Source of the DNA: Lineus longissimus
Lineage: Eukaryota; Nemertea; Pilidiophora; Heteronemertea; Lineidae
NCBI RefSeq assembly: GCF_910592395.1
Contig: NC_088320.1
Coordinates: forward strand, 7,812,001 to 7,876,000
Direction of reading: 5' to 3'
DNA length: 64,000 nucleotides
The translations under genes were made by a program, and so were the position numbers. The notes below the pieces were generated by a model. It saw only the letters and a list, made by a program, of their open reading frames with translations, searched no databases and was not told where the DNA came from. This document shows positions 12,379 through 25,023 of this stretch, one piece after another. Within the stretch, counting starts at the first letter, position 1, and each line of letters opens with the position of its first letter.

Positions 12379-12518
12379 TTAGCATGATTCGTGGTACTCC
12401 GACCTAATCGACGGCGGCGATTTCACCTTGGTTTCTCCCGAATCTCGTCCACAGGAGCGCAGTTGTGCGTCTGGTGCCAGATTGTGCTCGGGTGATTTCG
12501 TGTCAGGAGCCATATCAT
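12379..12518 (-). CDS. Candidate terminal exon (cytoplasmic tail end) of the EGF/SEA membrane protein
   Basis: A splice acceptor TATTTTCCAG lies just right of 12518. The frame after a two-base split codon runs 45 codons to TAA at 12381-12379. The peptide is hydrophilic with many Ser, Pro, Glu and Lys residues (it contains APDTKSPEHN and SPPSIRSEYHESC), as in a cytosolic tail. Its start phase matches the donor phase of the exon at 16740-16610. Membership of the EGF gene is inferred from strand, phase and lack of any other gene; a second frame is also open for about 34 codons. Confidence 0.45.
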
Positions 12519-12991
12519 CTGGAAAATAGAATATCATGGAATTTTGAGAATTTTGCAGAAATTGATAACAAGATTAAGAGAAATTGCAGAGTTCATCCTA
12601 GAAGGTAATTGCACACTTGAGCCTCTTCCCGCGATTACCACAAATTCCACAGGCATTGCTCATCTTCAATACCAGCAGTGAGGCAGCTAAGCGTTGGCCA
12701 ATCTCAAATGCCTGTGGATGATGAAGAGTGGAAGGTGAAATCGCTGAGAATACAGTAGAAGTGTGCGAATGCTTTCAGGGCACCTTGTCATACGGCGTCC
12801 TCTTCAGCATCCCTTGACCTGTTAGAACACAGACAGTTACTGAAGAAGGTGTCATGAGAAATCAATTCTCTGATCCAATGCTTTATACAATAGAGGGCGG
12901 CCCAGAAAAACTCGAACCCGCAGTCCCAAATCAAAGCACCTGTACCGATTAAAATGTTGACATTTTTGCATTTTCTGATTACACTGTAAGC

Positions 12992-15452
12992 CATTGAGAT
13001 GACGATTTTGACACGGGACTGATATACTGTAAGCCTGAGATAAAGATTCCCATAAGTGACTGATATACTGTAAGCCTATAGGAGATAAAGATTCCCATAA
13101 GTGACTGATATACTGTAAGCCCTGGAGATAAAGATTCTCACAGGTGACTGATATACTGTAACCCATTGAGATGAAGATACTCACAAGGGACTGATATACT
13201 GCATGCAAACCTATAGGAGATGAAGAATCCCATTGGGGACTGACATACTGTAAGCCTTGGAGACGACGATTCTCACTGGTGACTGATATAGGCCTACGGT
13301 AACCCATTGAGATGAAGATACTCACAAGGGACTGATATACTGCATGCAAACCTAGAAAACGAATATTCCCATAGGGTACTGATATACTGTTAGCCTAGGA
13401 GATGAAGCTCACAGGTGACTGATATACTATAACCCATTGAGCGGACGACGCTCACAAGGGACTGATATCATCAAAATATTTACGTATTCAACAGGCAGCA
13501 GATGGTACAGCAGTGACACAAAGATCAGTTTTATATCAATTTACCATAATCAACATCTTTCAAAATTTCTTTGAAATTTGGAGACGCATACTACATCAAG
13601 TAGATTGTTGAATAAGTCGAAGTATTGTTGCTTCTAATTCGTGGTAAACTTCAATTGCCTGTGGAAATGGTGATAATAGGGACTTTTGTAAACAGTCTAT
13701 AAATACATTAACACGGACGATTCTCGTACTCACAAGGGACTGATATACTGCATGGAGAAGCATTGGAGATGAAGATTCTCACAGGTGTCTTATACACTGC
13801 AACCCATTGAGATGAAGATACTCACAAGGGACTGATATACTGCATGGAAGCCAAGGAGATTAAGATTCCTATAAGGGACTGATATACTGTAAACCTAGGA
13901 GATAAAGATTCCCACAAGGGACTGATATACTGTAAGCCTTGGAGATGAAGATTCTCGCAGGTGACTGATATACTGTAACCCATTAAGATGAAGATACTCA
14001 CAAGGGACTGATATCATCAAAATAATTAAGGCAGCAGGAGGTACAATGACACAAAGATCAGTTTTATATCAAGTTACCATATATCAAAATCCTTCAAATT
14101 GACTTGGAAATTGGAAGACACAAACTACATCAAGTAGATTGTTTGAAGAAGTCTAGGTATTGTTGCTTGGTAAAATTCAATTGCTTGCGGAAATGGTGAT
14201 AATAGGGACTTTTGCAAACAGTCTATTACCTTAACACCGAAAATTCTCGTGACCAATGTAATTGTCACTTACAACATGTTTAAAGACACAAGTGTTAGTA
14301 GGGGGCCTATCAGCGAGACGTACCTTGTAGTGAATGTCATGACCGATCACTGGAGGACTATATATTGTCACCATACAAAAGGGATAGATATATGTTTACC
14401 AGGGGGGTCAGTTAGAAATGCAACACCGGTGTAAAGGTTTAAAATGTCCTAGGATAGAATGTCCGTGGAACGAAAAATTATATTATGTGCTTTAATCTCT
14501 GAGCTAGTGACGGTCACTGCCTCTTTAGAACCTTGTACTATAATCATTCATGATATAAAGGTCAGGACTCTTTTCCAGAGGGACCATTCCTACTGCTACA
14601 CTGGTATTGCATTTCTCTTGTAGTACATCACCCCCTTGTGAAAATCTTGATCTCCAAGGCCTACTGAAGTATATCAGTTACAACACAGACTGTTGGTGAA
14701 GAAGATGTTATGAGAAATGAATATGACACGCACAATTCTACGAGCCAATGCTTTATACAATAGAGGGCGGCCAAGAAAATCTCGAACCCGCAGTCCCAAA
14801 TCAAAGCACCTGTACCGATTAAAATATTGGATATTTCTGCATTTTCGATTACACTGTAACCCATTGAGATGAAGATTCTGACACGAGACTGATATACTGT
14901 AAGCCTTGGAGATGAAGATTCTGACACGGAACTGATATACTGTCAGCCTTGGAGATGAAGATTCTCACAGGTGACTGATATACGGTAAGCCTTAGAGATG
15001 AAGATTCTCATGGTGACTGATATATTGTAACCCATTGAGATGAAGATACTCACAAGGGACTGATATACTGCATGCATGCCTATAGGAGATGAAGATTCCC
15101 ACAAGGGACTGATACACTGTAAGCCTTGGAGATGAAGAATCTCACAGGTGACTGATATACTGTAACCCATTGAGATGAAGATACTGACAAGGGACTGATA
15201 TATCCTGTGAACCTTGGAGATGTAGTTTCTCGCAAGGGACTGGTATACTGTAGGCCTTTAAGATAATGATTTTTACAAGGGGGTGATATACTATAAGACT
15301 TGGAGATGAAGATTCTCACAGAAGACTAATATACAGTGAGCCTTGGAGATTAAAGATTCTGACAAGGGACTGATATACTGTACTCCCCATAGATACATAG
15401 TCTCACAAGGGACTGATATAAAGTGAGGCTGGGATATAAAGATTCTGACAGA
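12992..15452. repeat. 43-bp minisatellite blocks inside a duplicated segment
   Basis: Units such as GACTGATATACTGTAAGCC plus TTGGAGATGAAGATTCTCAC recur about every 42-45 bp at 12992-13470, 13725-14015 and 14850-15450. The flanks are duplicated too. A block with CAATGCTTTATACAATAGAG occurs at about 12877 and again at 14747. A second block with CACAAAGATCAGTTTTATAT occurs at about 13517 and at 14050. Short frames across it are by-products of the repeat. Confidence 0.85.
14414..14616. mobile_element. Miniature TIR element, AGAAATGCAA family, copy 1
   Basis: The ends AGAAATGCAACACCGGTGTA and the inverse of TACACTGGTATTGCATTTCT match at 18 of 20 positions. The 203-bp body has no coding content and includes GTCCTAGGATAGAATGTCC. 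A second copy is at 15740-15940 and a more diverged one at about 17240-17410. Confidence 0.7.
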
Positions 15453-15739
15453 TGATCATATTTTTGACATTATACATGTACAGTGTGAAAATGACAACTC
15501 TGACAAAGGCCTGATACCCTACAAGCCTTGGAAACGACGATTCTTATTCCGCATTGTCATTGGTACATGAAGGCCTACGTACCCAACACGTCAGAAGGCC
15601 TTGGCCGACTTCGGACAATGACAAGAGACACGGCGATCCTTTGTTCAAGGTGAAACGCATGACTGGTCAGTGCCAAAACAAACTTCTTCCAATCTTATTT
15701 GTCACCATAGGGACAGACATTTTTACCAGGGGGACAGTA

Positions 15740-15940
15740 AGAAATGCAACATCGGTGTAACGGTTTGAAATGTCCTAGGATAGAATGTCCATAGAACGAA
15801 GAGTTATATCATGTTCTTTAATCTCTGAGCTATTGACGGTCACGGCCTCTTCAGAACCAAGTACTTTAATCATTCATGATATATAGGGCCGGACTCTTTT
15901 CCAGGGGACCATTCCTACTGCTACACCAGCATTGCATTTT
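15740..15940. mobile_element. Miniature TIR element, AGAAATGCAA family, copy 2
   Basis: Same ends and body order as the copy at 14414-14616: AAATGCAACATCGGTGTAA, then GTCCTAGGATAGAATGTCC, then CTACACCAGCATTGCATTTT. Its presence beside the same minisatellite family suggests both lie in the duplicated segment. Confidence 0.65.
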
Positions 15941-15952
15941 CCAAATGGAGGT

Positions 15953-16609
15953 TCAGTCTAATGGAGATCAATGGGTTACTCACCATTCAGTATTGTGCCC
16001 ACTGCTTTGAATCATTTCCCAGGTTTTGGAGGAATCGACCAACAGGAGGGACGCCCATTCCCGATCATCACTGGCGTTCGACAGATTCCATTGAGGAGTA
16101 CAGGCATTCCATTCGTTATCGGACCAATCGTCAAAAGAGCAAGCGTGCGAAAACTGAAATTAAAAATGACACACTCGTAAGATATCAGGATTGTTGACCC
16201 GGAGGGGACTGCGATGACGTCAGCAAATCTTCCCAATGCATGTGATATAACAACAATTTGCAAGGAATCACGTGGCATAAGGTCACCACGCTACCTCCTC
16301 TTGCATTGATCACCGTGCTACGGCCCACTTTGTGAGAGCGTTTGAGATATGGTAAGTTATTTGAAAAAGTGGTATCGCCGACCATGAGGTAAAGCGGTCA
16401 CAATTTACCAAAATATCACTCTCCCGGTCTTCGATCGGTCCTTGCTCTCCCCCGTTCAAATTTGACTTCCTTGACAACGATGGTTACAAATGCCAATGCT
16501 TTGAGAATACTAAAATATAGTTGGCAGGATAGGTTTGCATGATCGCCTGATGAGCCGTCACAGTGTGAACCCCTTATTTCTATTTATACACTGGCAGTAT
16601 TTTGCTTAC
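15953..16609. other. No gene recognised
   Basis: Several frames of 60-90 codons overlap at 15960-16385 on both strands. None shows a recognisable motif or splice context, so I treat the stretch as non-coding intron or spacer. Confidence 0.35.
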
Positions 16610-16740
16610 CATAAACACAGTCCTTGCCTTGGACTTTCTCCGCCATGGTCTGGATGAAATCAACATCATCAAGGATGCCACCAGTGTTTAAAAAGCATGA
16701 GCGGAAATTCCGTACACCATGGACCAAGGTAGGACGGTGG
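16610..16740 (-). CDS. Candidate juxtamembrane cytoplasmic exon of the EGF/SEA gene
   Basis: On the minus strand, acceptor GAGATTTTAG precedes 16740 and donor G|GTAAGC follows 16610. The 131-base exon starts with one base of a split codon and ends with one base. The first matches the phase-2 donor of the TM exon at 42618; the second fits the phase of the exon at 12518. The peptide contains LVHGVRNFRS and GGILDDVDFIQTMAEKVQGK, a plausible soluble segment. The distance to the TM exon (25.9 kb) makes the link an inference. An alternative is a first exon starting at the internal ACCATGG (ATG at about 16649). Confidence 0.45.
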
Positions 16741-18937
16741 CTAAAATCTCGTACATCATGGACCGAGGTAACATAAGTTCATGACTGAAATTATAAAAAT
16801 CAAAAAAAGTTCAGTTGATTGATGATTTGCATAGGCAGCTTTACCTATCAGAGAGCAACGAAGGGGTGATTTGTAAAATTTATGTGAGAATACGTTTTCC
16901 TTGCATCTGAGGGCTAAAATTATTTGCTTCTTGTGGAGAGGCACCCTCAAAAAGTATGGCTCTCCGCCCCAAAAAGGGGGCGGGCGTATCTTTATCCAAA
17001 TGTTTGATGTCAAAATCCATCCACTTCCAGAGTCGCTGACCACATCTATTATTCAGTGGCCGTCTTGTGTGGTGAGGGGTTATCCAACACTTGAGGCAAA
17101 GTCCTCAATACAATTTGTTTTCTGTTATGACTAATAGGCCCGATTCTACACTACTAAAATAGTTGACATTGCACCGGTCGGAGGAAGCCGTAACAAACCC
17201 GCACCAATCAAAGTTCACGTGGTCGCATTCGCTGATAGAAGTTTGAAGTGTCCTACATGTTGGATAGAATATCTTGGGAACAAAGGATTCTGTTATGGAA
17301 TTCTGTCTCTTAGTCATAGCCTCTATAGAACCATACCATAATCGCTCAGAATACAACAATGCAGAGGACACTTTTTCCAGGGGGACATTTTCTACTTCTA
17401 CACCGGCCGCGTGTTATGAGATTCGTTGTGCCGATATTTAGGTTGGATTTGGCGCCGAGGGATCACCTCCGACTGTTCCGATTCAAACCGTTTGGGGTCT
17501 TTGACCCGACCGAGAGCTACACGCAAGGCCTCCTGGTCTCGGCCATTTTCTTGTCGTTGCAAGAATCTTTCAGAACGACAATTCAAATACTGATATTCGA
17601 TTGGTATTTAGTAATGCGCTAATTAGCATTCTCCTTCTTATTAAATTCAGAAGATATGGGAAGAAGGTGATTCTAAAAAAAAGCAAGTCCATTTTGCTTT
17701 CTTCGGCTGGTCACGATGTTAGTAGGCCCTATAATGGGTACGCAACTCGCAACACCCATACTGTCAGCCATTAGCTTCTAAGATACATACATTTTTAACG
17801 AATATTTCTTTGTCAAAATAAACTATGGCGGACTTTTAAGATTACTTCATAAAACGTGATATTTAGTTTATAAGAACATACCTGAATAAAGTGCTATTTT
17901 CGGTCGAGTCCGTAACAAATCGAAAAATTCGTTCCACGTGTGTAAATTCATGGCCGCTCTCCTTGATGGAATATTCCTTGGTGACACGCGGGCGGCCGAC
18001 GTCATCAGGTCATGTGACCCTGGCCATGACCAGCCATTGGTTGGTTGATTGATGGGATGACAAGGCCTTTTGCGTAATAACACTTCATGTGTTCATATTT
18101 CACTTCATGGTATTGTGTCCGAAGCCATCTTAACATGTGGTCAGTTTCAGGTTTTAAAATCGAATTGAAATGATTCAATAGGCAGGTTTAGCAAGCCTCA
18201 CGAAAGAACGAAGTACGACTACGAAGGCATGTCGAGTCCTGTGCTAATTCATTCAACTGACATAGTCATGTATTATTCTGCTGTTCAACGGAAATCTCAT
18301 CACGTTTATGCGATTTTTTTACAGCAGCCATCTTGTTGTTGCATACTCCTTTGAGGACTTTAAATCAGCGGAAGTTCGGAAGGTCGGCGGAAGTTCGAAC
18401 AAAATTCCCAGATTTTGTATCCGGTTAGGCAGGCGCAAAACGTTATTAGCTATCAATGCGCAAGCGTAACTAACTGGAGGAGAATTGTCCTATCAGAAGT
18501 TAACAATTCTGCATTACCGATACATTCATCAGAAATGAGCCAATCGCTATGTTTGCAGTCGATCTTGCTGCATTAAATGGGTGAATTTGTCAGCTTTCAA
18601 TCAATACTTCTGTTTCATTAAGATGAGACGAGGTCCACCGAAAGGCAACTGCATTATAAGCAATGCCAGGTTACGTTCCTACCCATTCTACACAGACGTT
18701 GTCTGTAAGATGGAGTGCTTGACTACATACGCGTAGCCAAACGGGCTCATCCCATTTGGCTCTGACCGTGGGAATATTTTATTTTTGCAAAATTTCTGCC
18801 TTATGAAAAGGATATATCTTTTTTCCCTCAAAATCAACCCCCTATGTGTGGACTATTTGCCAATCAATTGCAGTTTAAAAGTACGTTCTTTTTTCACATC
18901 TTTGGAGCACAGAGGCAAAAGGAGGAAAAATGTTCTG
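16741..18937. other. No gene recognised; one diverged miniature element
   Basis: About 17240-17410 is a diverged copy of the AGAAATGCAA element (GTTGGATAGAATATC, then CTTCTACACCGGCC). The rest has only short chance frames. CAGCCATCTTG at about 18326 resembles a YY1 site on the minus strand. Confidence 0.35.
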
Positions 18938-19556
18938 GTTCTAGCTAGGACCAGTCTTTATAATGGAGACTGGTTGTGACTAGAGGTGTTGATTGTGTCC
19001 TGGGACACAAGCTAGGACCAATCTTTAGAAGGGAGACTGGCTGTGGCTAGAGGTGTTGCTTGTGTCCAGAGACATGAGCCAGGACCAGCCTTTATAAGGC
19101 AGACTGGATGTGACTGGAACTGATGATTGTGTCCTGGGACACAAGCTAGGACCAGTCTTTATAATGGAGACTGGATGATGTGACTAGAGGTATTGATTGT
19201 GTCCTTCGACACAAGCTAGGACCAGTCTTTATAATAGAGACTGGTTGTGACTAGATGTGTTGATTGTGTCCTAGGACACAAGCTAGGACCAGTCTTTAAA
19301 ATGGACACTGGATGTGACTTGAGCTGATGACTGTGTCCAGGGACACAAGCTAGGACCAGTCTTTATAATAGAGACTGGTTGTGACTAGATGTGTTGATTG
19401 TGTCCTAGGACACAAGCTAGGACCAGTCTTTAAAATGGACACTGGATGTGACTTGAACTGATGACTGTGTCCAGGGACACAAGCTAGGACCAGTCTTTAT
19501 AATAGAGACTGGTTGTGACTGGTGGTGTTGATTGTGTCAAGCTAGGAGCAGGCTTT
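18938..19556. repeat. 68-bp minisatellite, second array, about 9 copies
   Basis: Same unit and same two dyads as the array at 2900-5192 (CTAGGACCAGTCTTTATAAT, then GTGTTGATTGTGTCC, then GGACACAAG). A two-unit block of about 139 bp is repeated near-exactly (19285-19423 and 19424-19556), so recent duplication acts at dimer level. Confidence 0.85.
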
Positions 19557-20295
19557 TCAAAAGAGATGCATATTCTCTCCAAAAGCGAGTGACGGTCTGT
19601 AGTAATTCGTACACCTCCTCCAAGACCCTCTACTTGGTCCATGGGTACCGATGGGGAGGGGGGGGGGGAGATTATGAACGAATAACAGACATTGTTTGGA
19701 TGGAATGTAGTTATTTATTAGATAAGATACAATATACATCAATATTTACATAAAATAATGGGCAGATCAAAATATACTTCCTTCACTGAACTTGCCCGAA
19801 TCGAATCATATTCGTTATTTAAAGGGGTATGCTGTTAGCGTACACTGTATTTACTGGTGTCACAAGAAAATGGGATCAGTGGCGCTGTACAGTAACCTGA
19901 CATTTCAACATGATGAGTACTGACCTATAGAGTGTATATATCTATATTGGTTAACACAACAGCAAATCGCCATTTCAAATTTGAATGGACCTTTATTTAA
20001 AAGGTATTAATCACCCCAATACCACAAAACTGGAGAACTAAAATTTTAGTTCAGAATGACATGGACAGCATTATATTCGGATGGACTGAGACTATACTCT
20101 GTTCGTAAATTATTCGTTTGCATCATTCTGGGCTCTGAAGCATTAACTTCCAGTGGGATTACTTTTAAGTTTGGTTTTTACTGATCGGTGATTTGCGCCG
20201 AAACAAGCTGTCAAAGTTAAGTATATTCCGCAGAAATTGAAATCCAATCAATGGTTTGTACAGAGCCCCAAACGATGCAGACATAGGCCTATCAT
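19557..20295. other. No gene; G-run and a partial TTAA-ended element
   Basis: A run of about eleven G lies at 19658-19669. TTTAAAGGGGTATGCTGTTA at about 19820 resembles the outer end of the TTAA family found at 20918, but I find no matching other end. Confidence 0.3.
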
Positions 20296-20515
20296 TTTTG
20301 GAATGGACAATAGTTTATACCAGTACTGTACTATTTTGGATGGATTGTGTATGGATCGAATTCACTCTTTTGGAATGGACAATAGTTTATACCAGTTCTG
20401 TACTATTTCGGATGGATTGTGTATGGATCGAATTCACTCTTTTGGAATGGACAATAGTTTATACCAGTACTGTACTATTTTGGATGGATTGTGTATGGAT
20501 CGAATTCACTCTCAC
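20296..20515. repeat. 72-bp tandem repeat, three copies
   Basis: GGAATGGACAATAGTTTATA starts at 20300, 20372 and 20444, exactly 72 bp apart, with only a few differences between units. As 72 is divisible by three, two frames stay open across it and mimic a 105-residue protein; I do not treat this as a gene. Confidence 0.9.
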
Positions 20516-20917
20516 AAAAGAAATGGAATGTTCTCTCAATTCTGGACGGAGCATTTTTAAACCCCAGAGATAAAAAAAAAATCCTGATACAAATTGTCAT
20601 GGATGCCAACTGTAAATTGAACAGCAAGGTCAACTGGGAGTATATACTGGAATGTACTACGAGACGCTTTTCAATGTGGTTGGTACACCCCCACTATTTC
20701 GTCAGTGACCTGCCACTCTTGAGAAGAGTATTTTTCCGAAAAGAATCAAATGCCATTATATGAACCCAACACCTCTTGAATACAACCGTGAGAACAGGAG
20801 TTTACTAATGTATCTTCAATGAATGATGTATTAAAGATGATTATATGGAATGACTCCCGGGTTGGTTTGTATAGATTCTAGTACGTTACCGTGTTTTCTC
20901 AAAGGCGTCTTATAATC

Positions 20918-21149
20918 TTAAAGGCCTACGCCGTTCGTTAAAAATTTTGAATTTGTAATTGAATTTGAAAATTCTCAATTCCATAAATACATACTAAATA
21001 TAAATTTCAGCATAGACTTTCTGTAGTCAGATATACAAATACTATAAATACAAAGTTTCAACAAATTTGTACTCATAATACGGCATTGTGTATCAGTGGA
21101 TTTCTATTTAACTGGACCACAAATATTTACGAACGGTGTACCCCTTTAA
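20918..21149. mobile_element. TTAA-ended miniature element, copy 1
   Basis: It begins TTAAAGGCCTACGCCGTTCG and ends ACGAACGGTGTACCCCTTTAA. The two ends are inverted and both contain TTAA, the target of piggyBac-type transposases. The body is AT-rich (AATTTGTAATTGAATTTGAA) and non-coding. Copies are at 33658, 45016 and 53775. The superfamily is inferred from the TTAA ends only. Confidence 0.75.
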
Positions 21150-22084
21150 CGATGATCATTCTATAGTGCTATAAAATCCAATGCTGTTTAATTGTTCAAA
21201 GCGCTTCACGTCTTCAGGTGCAATTATAGGATTGTTGTAGACTATGAAACCAACTCGGATATAATCCATACAAACAACATCGTCACCTCATAAAAACTGA
21301 AAAATGACGTCGTAAAATGATATCATGATCCTGGCAAAAAAGATACTGTCACAAATAAATACCAATCAGTAAAATAAGTCATGGCCACAATTTACATGAG
21401 TAATACAAATTAAAAATAAATTAATATAACAAACCCGTCACCATGGTAATCCAGCTGATAAAGTGATCTTGATCAAGATTTCAAATTTAGAACAGTCTGC
21501 ATTCTGAAGAATAACCCCCCCCCCCTCATAATTTGTGATTCGATACTTTGATGAAACAAACACTCTGATATGATAAGATCCCACAACGCAGAAATATTCA
21601 TGATAAAAACAGATTTTACGTACGAAGAAATATTTTTCGAGGTTACTGAAAGCTGTAGGAGTAAAATGCCCTTGTAATGTTACGGTTTCAGACCGATGTT
21701 CCTCACATTGAAAGAAAGGGTCAATAATTAGTACTGGTTTCCTCCTACATTATACATGCAATTTAAATTACACACAGTTCCCATACCTTCTCACCAGATA
21801 CAACGTCTTAGTATGTGCTACATCCACCGCCCCTCAATTAAACCCTACATCAATTCCTTTGAACTAATTTTATTCTGCTAGAACAACATACATGTAATGT
21901 TGCTTGAATAGCATAATGTTTGTTGTGTACATCCCCATCTTGTCGCTCCAAGGGTCAAAATTCACACAAATCTTGCGAGCAGTTTAATCCATGAATGTTT
22001 TTCCCCTTAATCATGCAAGTTTCGACTTCAAGAATGCGGTGCAGTTATTTTATAATACTAATTTCTTCAACCTCCCCCTCCCCC
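21150..22084. other. No gene recognised; AT-rich
   Basis: A C-run lies at about 21515-21525. No repeat, frame or splice pair that I can support. Confidence 0.35.
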
Positions 22085-22090
22085 AAAAAA

Positions 22091-22325
22091 TAAGGATTCA
22101 AAGGCTGGCCCCCACTAGGAAGTGAGCTTGCCCCTATTACGCACAATTGAGTCAAAGGCTGACCCCTGCTAGGAAGTGATCTTGCCCCATTACACCTATG
22201 GATTCATAGGCTGGCCCCCACAAGGAAGTAGGCTTGCCCCATTACACACATGGATTCATAGGCTTGCCCCCGCAAGGAAGTGAGCTTGCCCCTATTACAC
22301 ACATTGACTCAGAGCTTGACCCTAC
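22091..22325. repeat. 58-bp tandem repeat, about four copies
   Basis: GGCTGGCCCCCACTAGGAAG, then TGAGCTTGCCCCTATTAC and a CACATTGATTCA-like spacer recur with a period near 58 bp and moderate divergence. The array ends in a degenerate unit at about 22320. Confidence 0.8.
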
Positions 22326-22649
22326 TTCATCTTCTGCAGCTCTATAAACTGCACTTTATGAGTTAGAACAAAAGACTGCCATCTAATGACAGGTCTGATG
22401 TCTAATGCATTTTATATAAAATAACAAAGTTAAAACAACTACAAATATTTGCCATAGCCTCACTTCGACACGCTGATATAACTGTCAGCGGATGTGCAAT
22501 ACCGTCTGTCTAGTTTTAGCTAAATTAAGCAATGCTTTAATTCTATGTAATAAAGGTTGGCAATTCGAAGGCAGTTGGCCACCGCTCGTAAAAGGAAAAT
22601 GACGTGTTTTGTAGCCCCTTTCTTTACAAATCCCACCCAAAGAACTATA

Positions 22650-23567
22650 CAAACATTGGTGCCAGAACCCAGGAGAGACCAAAACATTGGTGCAGAAACC
22701 CGGGAGACAAAAACATTGGTGCAGAAACCCGGGAGAGACCAAAACATTGGTGCAGAAACCCGGGAGAGACCAAAACACTGGTGCCGGAACCCGGGAGAGA
22801 CCAAAACATTGGTGCAGAAACCCGGGCGAGACCAAAACATTGGTGCCGGAAGCCGAGAGAGACCAAAACATTGGTGCCAAAACCCAGGAGAGACGAAAAC
22901 ATTCGTGCCGGAACCCAGGAGAGACAAAAACATTGGTGCAGAAACCCGGGAGAGACCAAAACATTGGTGCCGGAACTCGGGAGAGATCAAAACATTGGTG
23001 CAGAAACCCGGGAGAGACCAAAACATTGGTGCCGGGACCCGGGAGAGACCAGAACATTGGTGCAGAAACCCAGGAAGGACCAAAACATTGGTGCAGAAAC
23101 CCGGGAGAGACCAAAACATTGGTGCAGAAACCCGGGAGAGACCAGAACATTGGTACCGAAACCCGGGAGAGACCAAAACATTGGTGCAGAAACCCGGGAG
23201 AGACCAAAACATTGGTGCAGAAACTCGGGAGAGACCAAAACATTGGTACCGAAACCCGGGAGAGACCAAAACTTCGGTGCCGAAACCCGGGAGAGACCAA
23301 AACATTGGTGCCGAAACCCGGGAGAGACCAAAACATTGGTGCAGAAACCCGGGAGAGACCAAAACATTGGTGCAGAAACTCGGGAGAGACCAAAACATTG
23401 GTACCGAAACCCGGGAGAGACCAAAACTTCGGTGCCGAAACCCGGGAGAGACCAAAACATTGGTGCCGAAACCCGGGAGAGACCAAAACATTGGTGCAGA
23501 AACCCGGGAGAGATCAAAACATTGGTGCCGGAACCCGGGAGACCAAAACATTGGTGCCGAAACTCGA
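22650..23567. repeat. 31-bp minisatellite, about 29 copies, open in many frames
   Basis: The unit is GAGACCAAAACATTGGTGCA plus GAAACCCGGGA. Because 31 is not a multiple of three, each frame cycles through all three phases. The unit lacks stop codons in every forward frame, and in most reverse ones, so frames of 230-440 residues arise on both strands. Variants (GTGCCGGAA, GTACCGAAA, ACTTCGGTG) recur in the same order around 23220-23330 and 23370-23510, showing block duplication. I find no start or splice context or codon bias to support a protein. Confidence 0.9.
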
Positions 23568-24980
23568 CTATCATGGACGAACTCGTACGGAAAAGGACGG
23601 CGGCCAGGCGCTGGCTTACCAGAGTGGAGGATACGATCACGAATATGCTGACCATGACGTTATCCTGTATACTATACCACGACAATCTTTAACTATTGTA
23701 AATATGCACAGACGCAGCACAAAATCTTTCGAAACCAAACCATGGAATGTAAAGATTGAAGCTTATACCGGGAAACATTCGAAATATATAGGACATTCTA
23801 CTTCAGCGCAAAGCTCAACTGCAGAGCCACGCGTTGACAAAATATTGCACTCTCGGGACAATGAGTTTCTGGCTCGATCCTTTCCAAGGGAAAAAGCTAT
23901 CTCAGAGGATCCGTCACTGCATTTGCATTGCAGAAGAGCAATATTTTGGCACAGTGTAGCACTGGTACACATACTTTCACACTTACATGTAATACGGATG
24001 AATCTGTGATCACGATCAATACTGGATTGCCCTGGAAATTAGCAATTTTTATCGCAGCAACCTGCAGTAATTTTCACATGTGACAAAAGTCACATCAGGA
24101 ATCAGCCATGGCTGCAACCTGCAATAACCATCATGCACAGTGTTGATCGATCGCTATTAGTCGCATACAAGAAATATTTCTATTGCTCAGTCATTGCAGC
24201 AATAATCATCACATGCCACTTACTTTCTTTGCAGGTCGCTTTAAACATGCAAAACGTATGTTGAGTTAAAATGAGTGAAATTCTCCGATGAAAAGCAAAG
24301 ACAAAGTCGCTGAATAAACAATAGATCACCACTTGCACAGTACAAGAAATATAGCTAGGTACGCGCACAAAAATATATCATTTTTACTCCTATATCCACT
24401 GTGGAGTATATAATGTATGTACATAGATGTCCTAGAAAATACTGGCATCATTGAATACTTGCCACTGACAACACCTCTAGGACGGTATCCATGAAATCAA
24501 AAAACAATACTGAAGATTATGCTTAAAATACTTCGGTGACGGATTAATACACTATGTTCCTCCACACACTGAAAGCAAGGCGTCCATAGACCAGCTTGCT
24601 AGAATTATCTACACTGTTGGCTAATTTTCAATCCGATCTGAATACCACTCGTGAACTGAATACAAACTTTCCAGTAGCGTGTCCTCAGTTATGTATCATA
24701 TACATGTAGAATGTTACGCAATGCGCTAACATTGCTCACTCGACGTCCCGTTAAGAGTGCAGGAGGATTTCTTCAAAAGTAGCTCCTGAAAGTACCAGTA
24801 ACATTGTCAGTTTCATTTTCACACAAATATCGAAAAGCGTATCAGGCACAAAAAATGAAAACGGAAGAGATAAGTGATGTTAGTCCCGTAACCAGTCACG
24901 CTACGCTAGCAACAAGCGATGTCCGAAGAGGTTAAAAGTCCGCGGTAGAAAGTGACAGAGAGCGTCGTCAAAAAACGAAC

Positions 24981-25023
24981 ATGTCGAAGATGGCGGCGAT
25001 GGGCGCTGACCGCTATCTGGAAG
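24981..25023 (+). CDS. Speculative first coding exon with YY1-like motif
   Basis: ATGTCGAAGATGGCGGCGAT lies in a CpG-containing stretch. AAGATGGCGGC is the known YY1 site often found just after animal transcription starts, at the first codons. Fourteen codons plus one base run to a possible donor, GAAG|GTAGAA. No downstream exon was found and the call could easily be chance. Confidence 0.2.

Noticed and set aside
12852-13349. 165-residue minus-strand frame
   Set aside because: It follows the 43-bp minisatellite with repeated VYQSLVSIFISMGY words; no splice or domain support.
22557-24009. Overlapping frames of 330-440 residues on both strands
   Set aside because: They are produced by the stop-free 31-bp repeat, change phase at each unit, and have no domain or splice context.
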